Positions 1 to 8,311 of a stretch of 16,950 nucleotides of DNA are shown in pieces. Origin of the DNA: DAIOGN01 sp036745245 (GTDB lineage: Bacteria; Zixibacteria; MSB-5A5; JAUVRN01). The stretch covers positions 1 to 16,950 of the forward strand of contig DAIOGN010000075.1 in the NCBI GenBank assembly GCA_036745245.1. The letters are read 5' to 3'. The translations under genes and the position numbers were made by a program. Within the stretch, counting starts at the first letter, position 1; each line of letters starts with the position of its first letter. Under the pieces are notes generated by a model. The model made no database searches, was not told the origin of the DNA, and worked only from the letters and a program-made list of their open reading frames with translations.

Positions 1-1
1 A

Positions 2-502
2 GCACGAACCGGCAGCACGCGCGCGCAATGGGACTACGCACGTTCCAATCAGATCGAGCGTCTCGACTACGCGCCCACGGGGGGCACTCTGGACGCCGCC
101 CTCGCGCTTCTGGAAGTGCACCCGGCGCTTCGCGAGCAGCCGTCGCGAGAGCTGCTCGACCGCCTCGCCTCGGAACTTTCGGTTCCCCGGGTGGCGCTGC
201 GCTTTCTGAATACGCCGCAGAAGCACAGGATGAAGGGGGGGCGACTCACATACAAAGAGTACGCCTATTATGAATACGACGCCGGCGGGCGCATCACGAT
301 CTACAATGTCACCGCCGTGCGCCGCCAGTACCTGGCCGCGCGCTCCTATCTCGACACGCTCGTGCACGAGTTTCTGCACCATCTCGATTATCACCTGCTG
401 GGCCTCGAACATACATTTCACACCCGGGGCTTCTACAGCCGGCTGTCGGATCTGATGGGTAAGCTCACTCCGGCGCGCTCGACCCAACTCGAATTGTTTT
501 AA
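2..502 (+). CDS. HExxH metallopeptidase-like protein, 5' end outside window
   Basis: The frame is open from the first bases of the window to the TAA at 500-502, so the start lies upstream and only the last 166 codons are seen. A GTG at 116 is a possible internal start, but readable protein-like sequence continues before it. The key feature is HEFLHHLDYH at 365-394, a HExxH zinc-binding and catalytic signature with a further His five residues on. It is followed by a conserved-looking HTRGFYSRL segment that could supply another ligand. This layout resembles SprT-like or other small zincin families, but I cannot assign one. There is no signal peptide or membrane segment in the visible part. The residues before the motif are rich in Arg, Tyr and aromatic positions, and the protein ends in LELF. 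The next gene is 118 bases away with its own possible promoter, so the two need not be linked. Protease activity is an inference from the motif alone. Confidence 0.75.
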   Translation, partial: ARTGSTRAQWDYARSNQIERLDYAPTGGTLDAALALLEVHPALREQPSRELLDRLASELSVPRVALRFLNTPQKHRMKGGRLTYKEYAYYEYDAGGRITIYNVTAVRRQYLAARSYLDTLVHEFLHHLDYHLLGLEHTFHTRGFYSRLSDLMGKLTPARSTQLELF

Positions 503-534
503 CCGCTTAGGGCTTTCTCCGGGGTAAAATTCCG

Positions 535-565
535 TTGAACCCGCCGGGGTGGCCGCACATATATG
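535..565 (+). promoter_or_regulatory. Possible sigma70-like promoter of the secreted-protein gene
   Basis: TTGAAC at 535-540 (4 of 6 to TTGACA) and TATATG at 560-565 (4 of 6 to TATAAT) are 19 bases apart, slightly longer than ideal. They lie in a locally AT-richer part of the 118-base gap and 55 bases before the ATG at 621. The rest of the gap holds nothing else that I recognise. The call rests on hexamer matching only. Confidence 0.3.
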
Positions 566-620
566 AGGGGAGCGGGGAGCCCCCCGCCGCCTGGCCGGAC
601 AAGAACTGGATGGAGGATTC

Positions 621-1322
621 ATGATGAAGGGAAACATACTACGCATACTCGGACTCGCCTGCATGGTCGCCCTCGTGGCTGCCGCGCCTTCCTGGGCCGC
701 CCGTCTGAAGACGGGAGTGGTCGAAAAGAAGAAAGTGGATGGCAAGTCGATCGAGGTGTTCACGGACACGACGTTCGGTTATGCCCTCTCCACGCCGGAC
801 GGCTGGGACTTCAGCCCGCAGAAAGAGGAGAAGGACGCGTCCCCCAATCCGTTCCGTGTGCGGATGAAAATGAAGGACAAGCAGGTGCCGTCACAGCTCT
901 GGGACGCTCAGAACCTGGTGACCAATGCGGAAGTATTCCTGTTCATCGTGGACGTGGACTGGCAGGTAAAGACGGTGCGTGACAGCCTGGCCTCGGCGCA
1001 GTTCGAGGCGGAGTGGCAAAAGCCCATCGTCAAGTATTGCGAACTCATACAAGAAGGGCAGTTCCTGCAGGCCTTCGACCTGCGCTGGGAAAACGAGTGG
1101 GTGGGCGCGGGATACTCGATGCAGAAGCAATACACGGCTCAGATTCCCACCGGAGACGGCCTCTTTGGCTCTGTGGCCGAGGTGCTTCTGGGCGAGTTCT
1201 ACGTGTTCCCGTACAAGGGACACAAGTTGATCGTGCACCTGATGTCGGAGCGCGAATTTCTCGAAGACAATCGCAACGTGGTCAAGGAAACCCTGTATCA
1301 GCTGGGACCCATGCAGCCGTAG
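621..1322 (+). CDS. Secreted protein of unknown function, 233 aa
   Basis: I do not recognise the family. The first 27 residues form a classic Sec signal peptide: MMKGN, a hydrophobic core LGLACMVALVAAAP, and a likely signal peptidase I site after SWA. The mature part of about 206 residues is soluble, mixed alpha/beta in character and rich in Lys, Glu and aromatic residues. Motifs such as FGYALSTPDGWDF recall small secreted domains that begin with a 'flawed sentence' like GF-x-xP-x-GW, as in PsbP/DUF1795-like folds, but this is only an impression. No catalytic motif and no conserved Cys pair is visible. The start is supported by GGAGG at 612-616, four bases before ATG 621; the second ATG at 624 is also possible. 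A GC-rich hairpin follows the stop at 1325-1359, so the gene may be a monocistron ahead of lapA. The predicted location is periplasm or cell surface. Confidence 0.8.
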   Translation: MMKGNILRILGLACMVALVAAAPSWAARLKTGVVEKKKVDGKSIEVFTDTTFGYALSTPDGWDFSPQKEEKDASPNPFRVRMKMKDKQVPSQLWDAQNLVTNAEVFLFIVDVDWQVKTVRDSLASAQFEAEWQKPIVKYCELIQEGQFLQAFDLRWENEWVGAGYSMQKQYTAQIPTGDGLFGSVAEVLLGEFYVFPYKGHKLIVHLMSEREFLEDNRNVVKETLYQLGPMQP

Positions 1323-1324
1323 CC

Positions 1325-1359
1325 GCGGGGGCGCCGACCGGACACGCGGTCGCCCCTGC
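1325..1359 (+). terminator. GC-rich hairpin after the secreted-protein gene
   Basis: An outer stem of 7 pairs (GCGGGGG at 1325-1331 with CCCCTGC at 1353-1359, one G-T pair) stacks on an inner stem of 6 pairs (CGACCG 1335-1340 with CGGTCG 1347-1352). There is a 3-base bulge and a 6-base loop. It begins three bases after the TAG at 1320-1322. No T-run follows, so it is not a textbook intrinsic terminator; it could also protect the 3' end of the mRNA. Confidence 0.35.
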
Positions 1360-1424
1360 GCGGGGACCGGGCTCCGGAGTGCGCTGCCCGAACGCTGCGA
1401 CGTTGGGCGTGAGGAGAGTCCGTC

Positions 1425-1751
1425 ATGTGGGTGATTCGAGCCCTCCTGGTCATGGTGCTGGTGGTGGGCATGGTGGGGTTCTCGGTACTCAATTCCGAGG
1501 AACGCGTCACCGTCCAACTCCACGACACGACCTACTACAACATACCGTTGATCGTGGTCACGTACTGGTCGTTCGTGGCGGGGATGCTCGTGACGTTCGT
1601 GCTCGGGCTGTCGTATTTCTGGAAGCTGTCCCTGGACCTGCGTGACGCGCGGCGCGACAACAAACGCCTCCTGTCGGAACTGACCGCCCTGCGAAACCGT
1701 CCGATCGAGGAACTGGATCGACTCGACCTGGAAGAGGGAGCGCGCGCGTGA
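1425..1751 (+). CDS. lapA: LapA-domain (DUF1049) inner-membrane protein
   Basis: This 108-residue protein has the LapA layout: a first membrane helix (about residues 3-22, rich in V/L/M), a short exposed stretch with the typical N-x-E-x-V-x-V strand (FSVLNSEERVTVQL), a second membrane helix (about 44-66, WSFVAGMLVTFVLGLSYF), and a charged, coiled-coil-like cytoplasmic tail rich in Arg, Leu and Glu. In E. coli, LapA is encoded next to LapB and takes part in regulating lipopolysaccharide synthesis. The name here rests on the domain pattern plus the adjacent lapB. The start is supported by GAGGAG at 1411-1416, eight bases before ATG 1425. Its stop overlaps the GTG of lapB (GTGA at 1748-1751), so the two are probably translationally coupled. 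Confidence 0.85.
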   Translation: MWVIRALLVMVLVVGMVGFSVLNSEERVTVQLHDTTYYNIPLIVVTYWSFVAGMLVTFVLGLSYFWKLSLDLRDARRDNKRLLSELTALRNRPIEELDRLDLEEGARA

Positions 1752-2932
1752 CGGTGTCCTGGTGGCTGGTCATCATCCTGGCCACATGTCTCATCTACTG
1801 CATGATTCTGCTCTCCTTCGAGAAGCGCCGCTCCGCGGTGCGCAATCCCGCGCGCGAGCACTACTATGCGGGGCTGCGCGCGTTGCTCGCCGGCGAGGAG
1901 GAGCTGGCGTTCAAGCGCCTGCGCGACTCCGTGCGCGAGGACAGTCAGAACGTGGACGCCTATCTGAGGATCGGAGAACTGTTGCGGCGGCGTGGGCAGG
2001 CCCAGAAGGCCATGGGCATTCATATGGACCTGGCTCAGCGCGCGGGCCTGTCGCCCGAGGATTCGGCCGCCGTGCGCAAGGCGCTCGCGCAGGACCAGCT
2101 TTCTTTGGGCAGCCGGGATGAGGCGCGACGATTGCTCCTGGAGCTGTGCAAGAACTCGTCCACCGAGGCGTGGGCGATCTCTCGGCTGCATCGATTGCAT
2201 CTGGAGGAAGGCGAGTTCGAAGAGGCCTACAAGCGGCGCCAGGAGATGGCGCGCATGGGCGAACCCCTCGAACCAAAGACCGCTGCCGTGTACCTCACGC
2301 TGGCGGGCCGCGCTGCCTCCGAAGCGGGCGAACATCGACGCGGGCGAGTCCTGGTGCGCGACGCGCTCAAGCTCGACCCGCAGTCTCCGGCGGCCTACCT
2401 CACCCTGGGGCAGATCTACGAGCGTGACAGCCGGCTGGAAGACGCCATCCGCGCCTGGAAATCGTTCCTCGAACATTCGCCAGAACTCTCCGGCCTCGTG
2501 TTTCCGCACCTGGAGAAGGTGCTCTTCGAGATGGGTCAGTACTCCGACATCGCGGGCATTTACAGGCAGGTGCTGGCCCGCCATCCAGGCAACGCCGACG
2601 CCCTCCTCGGCCTCGCCCGGTTCTCCGAGAAGAAGGGCGATCATCAGTCGGCTCTCGGGCACCTCAACAGCGTGCTTGAAATCGATCCGGGTCACCTGGT
2701 CGCACGGCAGTTGCTCGTCTCGATCTACAAGGAGCGCGGTCAACCCGAACTGGCCTGGCAGGCCGCCCAGGGATTCTTCACCTGGCTGCCCGGACTGAAA
2801 CGGGAGTACGAGTGCTCCCACTGCCACGAAAAATCCAATTCGCCTCGCTGGTTCTGCCCCGCCTGCTTCCGGTTCCGCACGTACGAACTGGGAGACGCCT
2901 TCAAACCGGCCCGCGTTCTCGAACACGCGTGA
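1748..2932 (+). CDS. lapB: LapB-type TPR protein with C-terminal rubredoxin-like zinc ribbon
   Basis: The length of 394 aa is close to E. coli LapB/YciM (389 aa). An N-terminal membrane anchor (about residues 4-23) is followed by a long array of tetratricopeptide helices, with typical turns such as DAYLRIGELLRRRGQ, AAYLTLGQIYERDSR and NADALLGLARFSEKKGD. Close to the C-terminus are two metal-binding pairs, CSHC (356-359) and CPAC (370-373), the rubredoxin-like domain that defines LapB. In E. coli, LapB works at the inner membrane with FtsH to control LpxC turnover, and so lipopolysaccharide amount, and contacts Lpt/Lpx components. That role is inherited from the family; neither FtsH nor LpxC is in this window. 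The GTG start overlaps the lapA stop by four bases. The stop is likewise overlapped by a GTG in the frame of the next gene (GTGA at 2929-2932). Confidence 0.9.
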   Translation: MTVSWWLVIILATCLIYCMILLSFEKRRSAVRNPAREHYYAGLRALLAGEEELAFKRLRDSVREDSQNVDAYLRIGELLRRRGQAQKAMGIHMDLAQRAGLSPEDSAAVRKALAQDQLSLGSRDEARRLLLELCKNSSTEAWAISRLHRLHLEEGEFEEAYKRRQEMARMGEPLEPKTAAVYLTLAGRAASEAGEHRRGRVLVRDALKLDPQSPAAYLTLGQIYERDSRLEDAIRAWKSFLEHSPELSGLVFPHLEKVLFEMGQYSDIAGIYRQVLARHPGNADALLGLARFSEKKGDHQSALGHLNSVLEIDPGHLVARQLLVSIYKERGQPELAWQAAQGFFTWLPGLKREYECSHCHEKSNSPRWFCPACFRFRTYELGDAFKPARVLEHA

Positions 2933-2946
2933 CACCCGGGTCGCAC

Positions 2947-3882
2947 ATGCGCCGGACATTGTACTGCGCGAGCCTCTGCATTCTGGTCGGCGTTGCGCCG
3001 GCAGGTGCGGAGAGCGTTGAGTTCCGGAAGGCCGTGGAGTCCGGGCATCGCGACCGCCTGGAACAGGTCGCTCCCGGGTGCTCGCAACTCGAACGGGAGC
3101 TGGCTCAGCCGGATAAAGCGTGGTCGGCGGGAGGCACACAGTTTTCGGGCGGCGATCGGGAGCTGGCATGTCTTCTGGCCGCTCAGTATGCACAGGCCAC
3201 AGGGGACGACCGCTCGGCCCTGCGCGCCGCGACGGCGTGTGTGGAAAGCATGGACTCGGAAGCGTCGGGGCAGAAGGCACAATGGCTTCTGGCTCAGGCT
3301 GAACTTCTGTCCGGGCAGCCCGAGGCGGCCCTGGCCCGCGCAGACTGGCTCTCGCGACACGCGAAGGAGCCATGGAAGGGGAAGGGGCTGTTCGTCCAGT
3401 CGCAGTGCGCCGTGGCGATGCACGACACCTCCGAAGCACTCCGCCTCTTCAAGATGTGCACCCGGCTGAAGGGTCACGATGTCGCAGGCCCCGCTTATCT
3501 CGAACTGGGGCGTTTGCACGAGGCGAAGGGCGAGCCCGAACGGGCGATGCACTATCTCACGCTGTACCGCGAATCCTATCCGCGCGGACTGGTGCCGCAG
3601 TTCGAATTCGCACCCGGCGCGTCGTCGCGCGCGGATGCGGCGGCGGGCGTAGAGTACACCATCCAGGTGGGAGTGTTCGGCGACCGCACCAATGCCGTGC
3701 GCCTGGCCGAACAGTTCAAGGAAACAGGTCGTAAGGCGGAGCTGGTGCCGCGCACCATCGCGGGACAGAAATACACCGCGGTGTGGGTGGGCCGATACAA
3801 ATCGCAGAACGAAGCGCAGGAGGCCCGCCGGCGCCTGGAGTCTCTGTTCTCGGAGTCCTACAGCGTGGTGGTGCGCGAATGA
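2947..3882 (+). CDS. Secreted TPR-like protein with C-terminal SPOR domain
   Basis: This 311-residue protein has three parts. A Sec signal peptide (MRRTLYCASLCILVG, likely cut after AGA near residue 20) is followed by an alpha-helical, TPR-like middle (about residues 70-210, with repeats such as QLL/ALRAATACVES and AYLELGRLHEAKGEPERAM). Then comes a SPOR domain from about residue 235 to the end, with YTIQVGVFGDRTNA, a central AVWVGRYKSQNEA and a final SYSVVV strand. SPOR domains bind denuded glycan strands at division septa, so the protein probably acts in the periplasm at sites of peptidoglycan remodelling. Here it sits directly after lapA-lapB and overlaps mutS by four bases (ATGA at 3879-3882). 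I chose ATG 2947 because it opens the signal peptide cleanly. A GTG at 2929 would overlap the lapB stop and add six residues; neither start has a clear ribosome binding site. Confidence 0.8.
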   Translation: MRRTLYCASLCILVGVAPAGAESVEFRKAVESGHRDRLEQVAPGCSQLERELAQPDKAWSAGGTQFSGGDRELACLLAAQYAQATGDDRSALRAATACVESMDSEASGQKAQWLLAQAELLSGQPEAALARADWLSRHAKEPWKGKGLFVQSQCAVAMHDTSEALRLFKMCTRLKGHDVAGPAYLELGRLHEAKGEPERAMHYLTLYRESYPRGLVPQFEFAPGASSRADAAAGVEYTIQVGVFGDRTNAVRLAEQFKETGRKAELVPRTIAGQKYTAVWVGRYKSQNEAQEARRRLESLFSESYSVVVRE

Positions 3883-6477
3883 GCCGGTCCGACACGGCCC
3901 CGGCGTCCACGCCGCTGTGGACCCAGTACACACGCATCAAGGACCAGCACCCCGACAAGCTGGTGTTCTATCGCATGGGGGACTTCTACGAGCTGTTCGG
4001 GGACGACGCCAAGGAGGCCTCACGCCTGTTGGGCATCACACTGACGAGTCGGTCGCACGGGAGCGAAGCACACCGGGTTCCGCTGGCCGGCGTGCCCCAC
4101 CACTCGGCGGAAAAGTACCTGGCGCGACTTCTCGCGCTCGGCCGCAAGGTCGTCATCTGCGAACAGACCGAGGACCCGAAGAAGGCGCGCGGTCTGGTGA
4201 AGCGCGACGTAGTGGAAATCCTCACGCCGGGAACCCCCACGATCGATACCGAGGGCGAGCCGCGTGCCCTGGTGGCCGTGGTAGCGCGGCCCTCGCGGTG
4301 GGGTGCGGCACGGCTCGACTTCGGTACAGGCCGCTTCGAAGTCGCCGAGGGAACGCCCGAGTTGATCTCCGGCTGGCTGGGGGTGCGACCCCCCGCGGAG
4401 TGCCTCGTGCCGGATAGTGCCGAGGAGTTGCCCGCGTGGGCCGGCACCATGATCACCACGGTGCCCGATGCGAGTTTCAAGCTGCCGGAGGCACGGCGCG
4501 TTCTGCTGGAGCAGTTCCAGACGCAGACGTTGGCGGGCTTCGGAGTGGGCGATCTCGATCTGGCCGTGTCGGCGGCGGGTGGGCTCGTGGCCTATCTCCG
4601 CGAGACGAAGAAGACGGCACTCGATCATCTCACTCACATCCGTCGCGCCGAACTCGATTCGCGCATGTGTCTCGATGCCGACACCGTGGCCAATCTGGAA
4701 CTGGTAGAGGCACGGGATCCGCGTCACCCGGAGACCAGCCTGCTTGCGCAGGTGGACCGCACCGTGACCTCCATGGGGCGGCGATTGCTTGTGCGCACGC
4801 TCACCTGCCCGTTCGCCGATCTGGCCGAAATTCTGCCACGGCAGGGGGCGACGGCTCATTTCGTGCAGGAACGGGAGGGCGCCTCCGAGTTGAGGCAGGC
4901 TCTGTCCGAGCTTCCGGATTTCGAGAAGCTCGCCGGACGCATCGGCTACGGGCGCGCCAATCCAAGGGAAGTGGTCGCGCTGGGAGCGGGACTCCTGCGA
5001 CTGCCGCCCCTGGCCGCCGCACTCTTCAATACGAATCTCGACTACTTGAAACGGCTGGTGGAGACTCTGCCCGACCTGCAGGGACCGGCCCGCGCCATTC
5101 TCGACACGCTGACAGACGATCCCCCACTGGTCACCTCATCCGGAGGGCTGATCCGGGAAGGTGTGTCGGAGGAACTGGAGGGCCTGCGGAAGTCGATCGC
5201 CGACAGCAAGCGCTACCTGACGCAACTGCAGCGCTCGGAGCGGGAGCGCACAGGCATCGCCAGTCTNNNNNNNNNNGAAGGTGGGCTTCAACAAAGTCTT
5301 CGGCTACTACATCGAAGTCACGCATGCCCATGTGGCCTCCGTTCCCGCGAACTACATCCGCCGGCAGACGCTCGTGAACGCCGAGCGCTACATTACTGAC
5401 GAACTGAAGGAACACGAAGAGCGAGTGCTCACCGCGGAGGAGCGCATCTTCACGCTCGAGGAAGAGCTGTTTACCGCTCTCCGCGACAGCCTGCGACCTC
5501 ACACGCGCGAGCTTCAGGCCACCGCCGAAGTGCTCGCGTCCGCGGATGTGTCCCTGGCCTGGGCGGAACTGGCTCTCGAGCGGAGATACGTCCGGCCCGA
5601 GCTTACGACCGACCGGAGTCTCGATATTGTCGGGGGGCGTCACCCCGTGGTGGAGCAGGTGGTGGCTGCAGGTCGCTTCGTACCCAACGACACTCTGCTG
5701 GATGCTGCCGACGCGCAGATCCACATTCTCACCGGGCCCAACATGGCGGGGAAATCCACCTACCTGCGCCAGGTGGGCCTCATCGTGCTCCTGGCGCAGT
5801 GCGGTTCGTTCGTACCGGCCGCACGGGCAAAAATCGGGCTGGCCGACCGCATTTTCACTCGTGTGGGCGCAAGCGACCAGCTGGCGCTGGGTCGATCCAC
5901 GTTTCTCGTGGAAATGGAAGAGACGGCAAACATCCTTCACCACTGCACGGACCGCTCGCTGGTTCTCCTGGACGAAATCGGGCGAGGCACGTCCACGTAT
6001 GACGGGCTGTCCATCGCCTGGGCCGTGGCCGAACATCTTCACGAGGCTCCCGGGCGGCAGGCGCGCACGCTGTTTGCCACGCACTACCACGAACTCACGG
6101 GCCTGGCGCGCAAGTATCCCCGCATTCGGAACTTCCAGGTGGCCGTGCGACGTCACGGAGAGCGTGTCATTTTTCTTCATGAGATCCGGCCCGGCGGCTG
6201 CGATGATTCGTATGGTCTGGAAGTGGCGCGCCTCGCAGGCGTACCCCCCGAAGTGGTGGCGAGGGCGCGGGAAATATTGCTGGAACTGGAATCCGGCGAG
6301 TTTCATCCCGATCGCCTCACCCCGACCGTCCCCCAGATGGGGTTGTTCTCACCGCCCCTCGACCCGCTGGTGGAAGAGCTGTCCGAGCTGGGCGTGGAGT
6401 CGCTGTCGCCTCTGGAGGCGATCAACCGGCTGGCCGAGTTCCGCACGCGCGCACGCCTGCGCCGCGATCGGCTGTGA
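3879..6477 (+). CDS. mutS: DNA mismatch repair protein MutS (contains a 10-N assembly gap)
   Basis: MutS is the mismatch-binding ATPase. Read across the gap with the ten Ns removed, it gives 862 residues, a normal length. The N-terminal mismatch-recognition motif is F36-Y37-E38 (in MGDFYELF), with the same numbering as E. coli Phe36/Glu38. Further along are the connector, lever and clamp domains. The ATPase has Walker A TGPNMAGKST (615-624), Walker B with D695-E696 in LLDEIGRGTSTYDG, and the ATHYHELTGLA segment. Near the C-terminus lies QMGLF (6334-6348), which fits a beta-clamp binding motif. The gap at 5267-5276 shifts the visible frame, yet joining CAGTCT directly to GAAGGTG yields SLKVGFNKVFGYY, the family's conserved sequence, so the gene is intact. 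The start is ATG 3879, overlapping the SPOR gene stop; the stop TGA overlaps the mutL start. Confidence 0.96.
5267..5276. other. 10-N assembly gap inside mutS, probably of zero true length
   Basis: Ten Ns separate CAGTCT from GAAGGTG. The mutS frame before and after the gap differs by one base. Deleting the Ns gives AGT-CTG-AAG-GTG (S-L-K-V), in frame and identical to the expected MutS sequence, so no bases appear to be missing. Confidence 0.95.
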
Positions 6478-8294
6478 TGGCTCTCGTCTCCTACTCGATC
6501 GCCGTCTTGCCGGATGCGGTGATCGATCAGATCGCCGCGGGCGAGGTGGTGGAGCGCCCGGCCTCGGTGGTGAAGGAACTCGTCGAAAACTCGCTCGATG
6601 CGGGCGCCACCGAAATCGAAGTGGAGATCGACGAAGGGGGGCTCGCTCGGATCGCGGTACACGACAATGGTGTGGGCATGGATCGCGACTCCGCACGTGT
6701 CGCCCTCCGAAGACACGCTACATCAAAAATCCGGTCCACGGACGATCTGTCCACCGTGACGTCTTTGGGGTTTCGGGGGGAAGCGTTGCCCTCGATCGCG
6801 TCGGTGTCCCGACTCGAGCTGGTCACCCGCGCGAGGGACAGTTCAGAAGGAACACGACTCGTGGTGACGTCGGGCCAGCCGGAAGAGGTCGAGTCGGCCG
6901 CACGCGCGTTCGGCACCAGCGTGGTGGCCCGTGATCTCTTCTTCAATGTTCCTGCTCGCCGCAAGTTCCTGAAGACCGCGGCCTCCGAGTCGCGGCGTGT
7001 GCTGTCGGTCATGACCGACCTGGCTCTGTCCCGCCCGGACGTGGGATTCGTGTACAAAAGCGAGGGCCGGGAGGTGTTCAACGTGGCGGGCGGCGCCACC
7101 CTGCGCGAGCGGACGTCCGACCTCCTCGGTCGGTCACAGGCCGCGTCCCTGCTCGAACTGGAAGGCGCACTCGACTACGTGCGCGTGTTCGGCTACATCG
7201 GGCGACCCGACCAGACCAAGGCGGGACGTCATCGGGTGTACCTGTTCGTGAACGGGAGACGCATCCAGGATCGTTCGCTCCTTCATGCACTCACCTCGGG
7301 CTACGGGCGGTATCTTCCGGAAGGGAAGTTCCCTGTGGCGGTGTTGAACCTGCAGGTTCCACCGGAGCACGTGGACGTGAACGTTCATCCTGCGAAAGCC
7401 GAGGTGCGATTCCTGCATCCGCGCCTCGTGTACGACGCCGTCCACTACTCCGTGAATCGTGTGCTCACCGGCACAGGTGCAGTGGCCGCGACGGCGCCGG
7501 GCGCAGGGGCTGTGGCACCGGCCGACCCCGGTGCCGTGGAGCAGATGCGCGCCTCCGCGCTCCGGGTACTGGCCCAGCGTCTCGGCTCCCCGCAGGCTCG
7601 CGACACCTTCTGGGACGAACTGTACCGCCGCCCGGCGGACGGCTCGGTGGCTGCGTCCGGGCCGGCCGACCTGTCGCACGAGACCCATCGAGAGGTCGGC
7701 CCGTCCCCTGTGGACGCGAACACAGGCGTCCGGCGAACCTTTCTTCAGTTCGACAGCACCTACATCGTAGCCGAAGCGGGGGGTGCGCTCTTCATCCTCG
7801 ATCAGCACACGGCTCACGAGCGCGTGCTCTTTGAGGCGGTGCTGCGCGGGCTGCATGCCGATCTCACCACCACGCAATCGCTTCTGTTCGGCCAGCCGGT
7901 CGAACTGGATTCGGAATTGTTCGCAGTGTTCGAGGCCGAGGGGGAACTGTTCGCACGTGTCGGCTTCGAGGCGCGCGTGTTCGGGCCGCGTTCGGTGTTG
8001 ATCGAAGGTACGCCGGCGGTGCTCGGCGGACGATCTCCGGAGCGCACGTTCCGGGAAGTACTTGAATCGCTGGCTCTCGAGCTGCGTTCCGGTCGCGACC
8101 GCCTGTCGGCCATGGCCGCAAGTTTTGCCTGCCGTGCCGCCGTGAAGTCGGGCGACACGCTCGGGGAGGCTGAAATGGCTTCACTCTTCGATCGGCTCAT
8201 GCAGTCGGCGGAGCCATTGACCTGTCCCCATGGCCGGCCCACCGTGATTCAGATCCCGCGATCGGAACTCGACCGCAAATTCGGCCGCACCTGA
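6477..8294 (+). CDS. mutL: DNA mismatch repair protein MutL with endonuclease domain
   Basis: MutL links mismatch recognition by MutS to strand incision. The N-terminal GHKL ATPase motifs are complete: K33-E34...N38 in VVKELVENSLDAG, DNGVGM (63-68), HATSKI (80-85) and GFRGEAL (98-104). A Pro/Ala-rich linker (about 330-410) leads to a C-terminal dimerisation domain with the endonuclease set: DQHTAHERVLFE (442-453), ACR (551-553), CPHGRP (583-588) and FGR (602-604). The first matches DQHA-x2-E-x4-E except Thr for Ala. This type nicks the strand itself and does not rely on MutH. QSLLFGQP may serve as the clamp-binding site. Length is 605 aa. ATG 6477 overlaps the mutS stop by one base; GTG 6474 is the alternative and would add one residue. 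No good ribosome binding site precedes either, which suggests coupling to mutS translation. Confidence 0.96.
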   Translation: MALVSYSIAVLPDAVIDQIAAGEVVERPASVVKELVENSLDAGATEIEVEIDEGGLARIAVHDNGVGMDRDSARVALRRHATSKIRSTDDLSTVTSLGFRGEALPSIASVSRLELVTRARDSSEGTRLVVTSGQPEEVESAARAFGTSVVARDLFFNVPARRKFLKTAASESRRVLSVMTDLALSRPDVGFVYKSEGREVFNVAGGATLRERTSDLLGRSQAASLLELEGALDYVRVFGYIGRPDQTKAGRHRVYLFVNGRRIQDRSLLHALTSGYGRYLPEGKFPVAVLNLQVPPEHVDVNVHPAKAEVRFLHPRLVYDAVHYSVNRVLTGTGAVAATAPGAGAVAPADPGAVEQMRASALRVLAQRLGSPQARDTFWDELYRRPADGSVAASGPADLSHETHREVGPSPVDANTGVRRTFLQFDSTYIVAEAGGALFILDQHTAHERVLFEAVLRGLHADLTTTQSLLFGQPVELDSELFAVFEAEGELFARVGFEARVFGPRSVLIEGTPAVLGGRSPERTFREVLESLALELRSGRDRLSAMAASFACRAAVKSGDTLGEAEMASLFDRLMQSAEPLTCPHGRPTVIQIPRSELDRKFGRT

Positions 8295-8311
8295 ACTCAA
8301 CGTTTCCTCCG

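Noticed and set aside
1535..3439. 634-codon open frame on the minus strand opposite lapA, lapB and the SPOR gene
   Set aside because: It has no recognisable domain, low-complexity Arg/Ala/Pro-rich translation, and lies wholly opposite well-supported genes. GC-rich DNA gives long antisense frames by chance.
3879..6477. mutS as a frameshifted pseudogene
   Set aside because: The shift is produced by the ten Ns; without them the frame and all motifs are intact.
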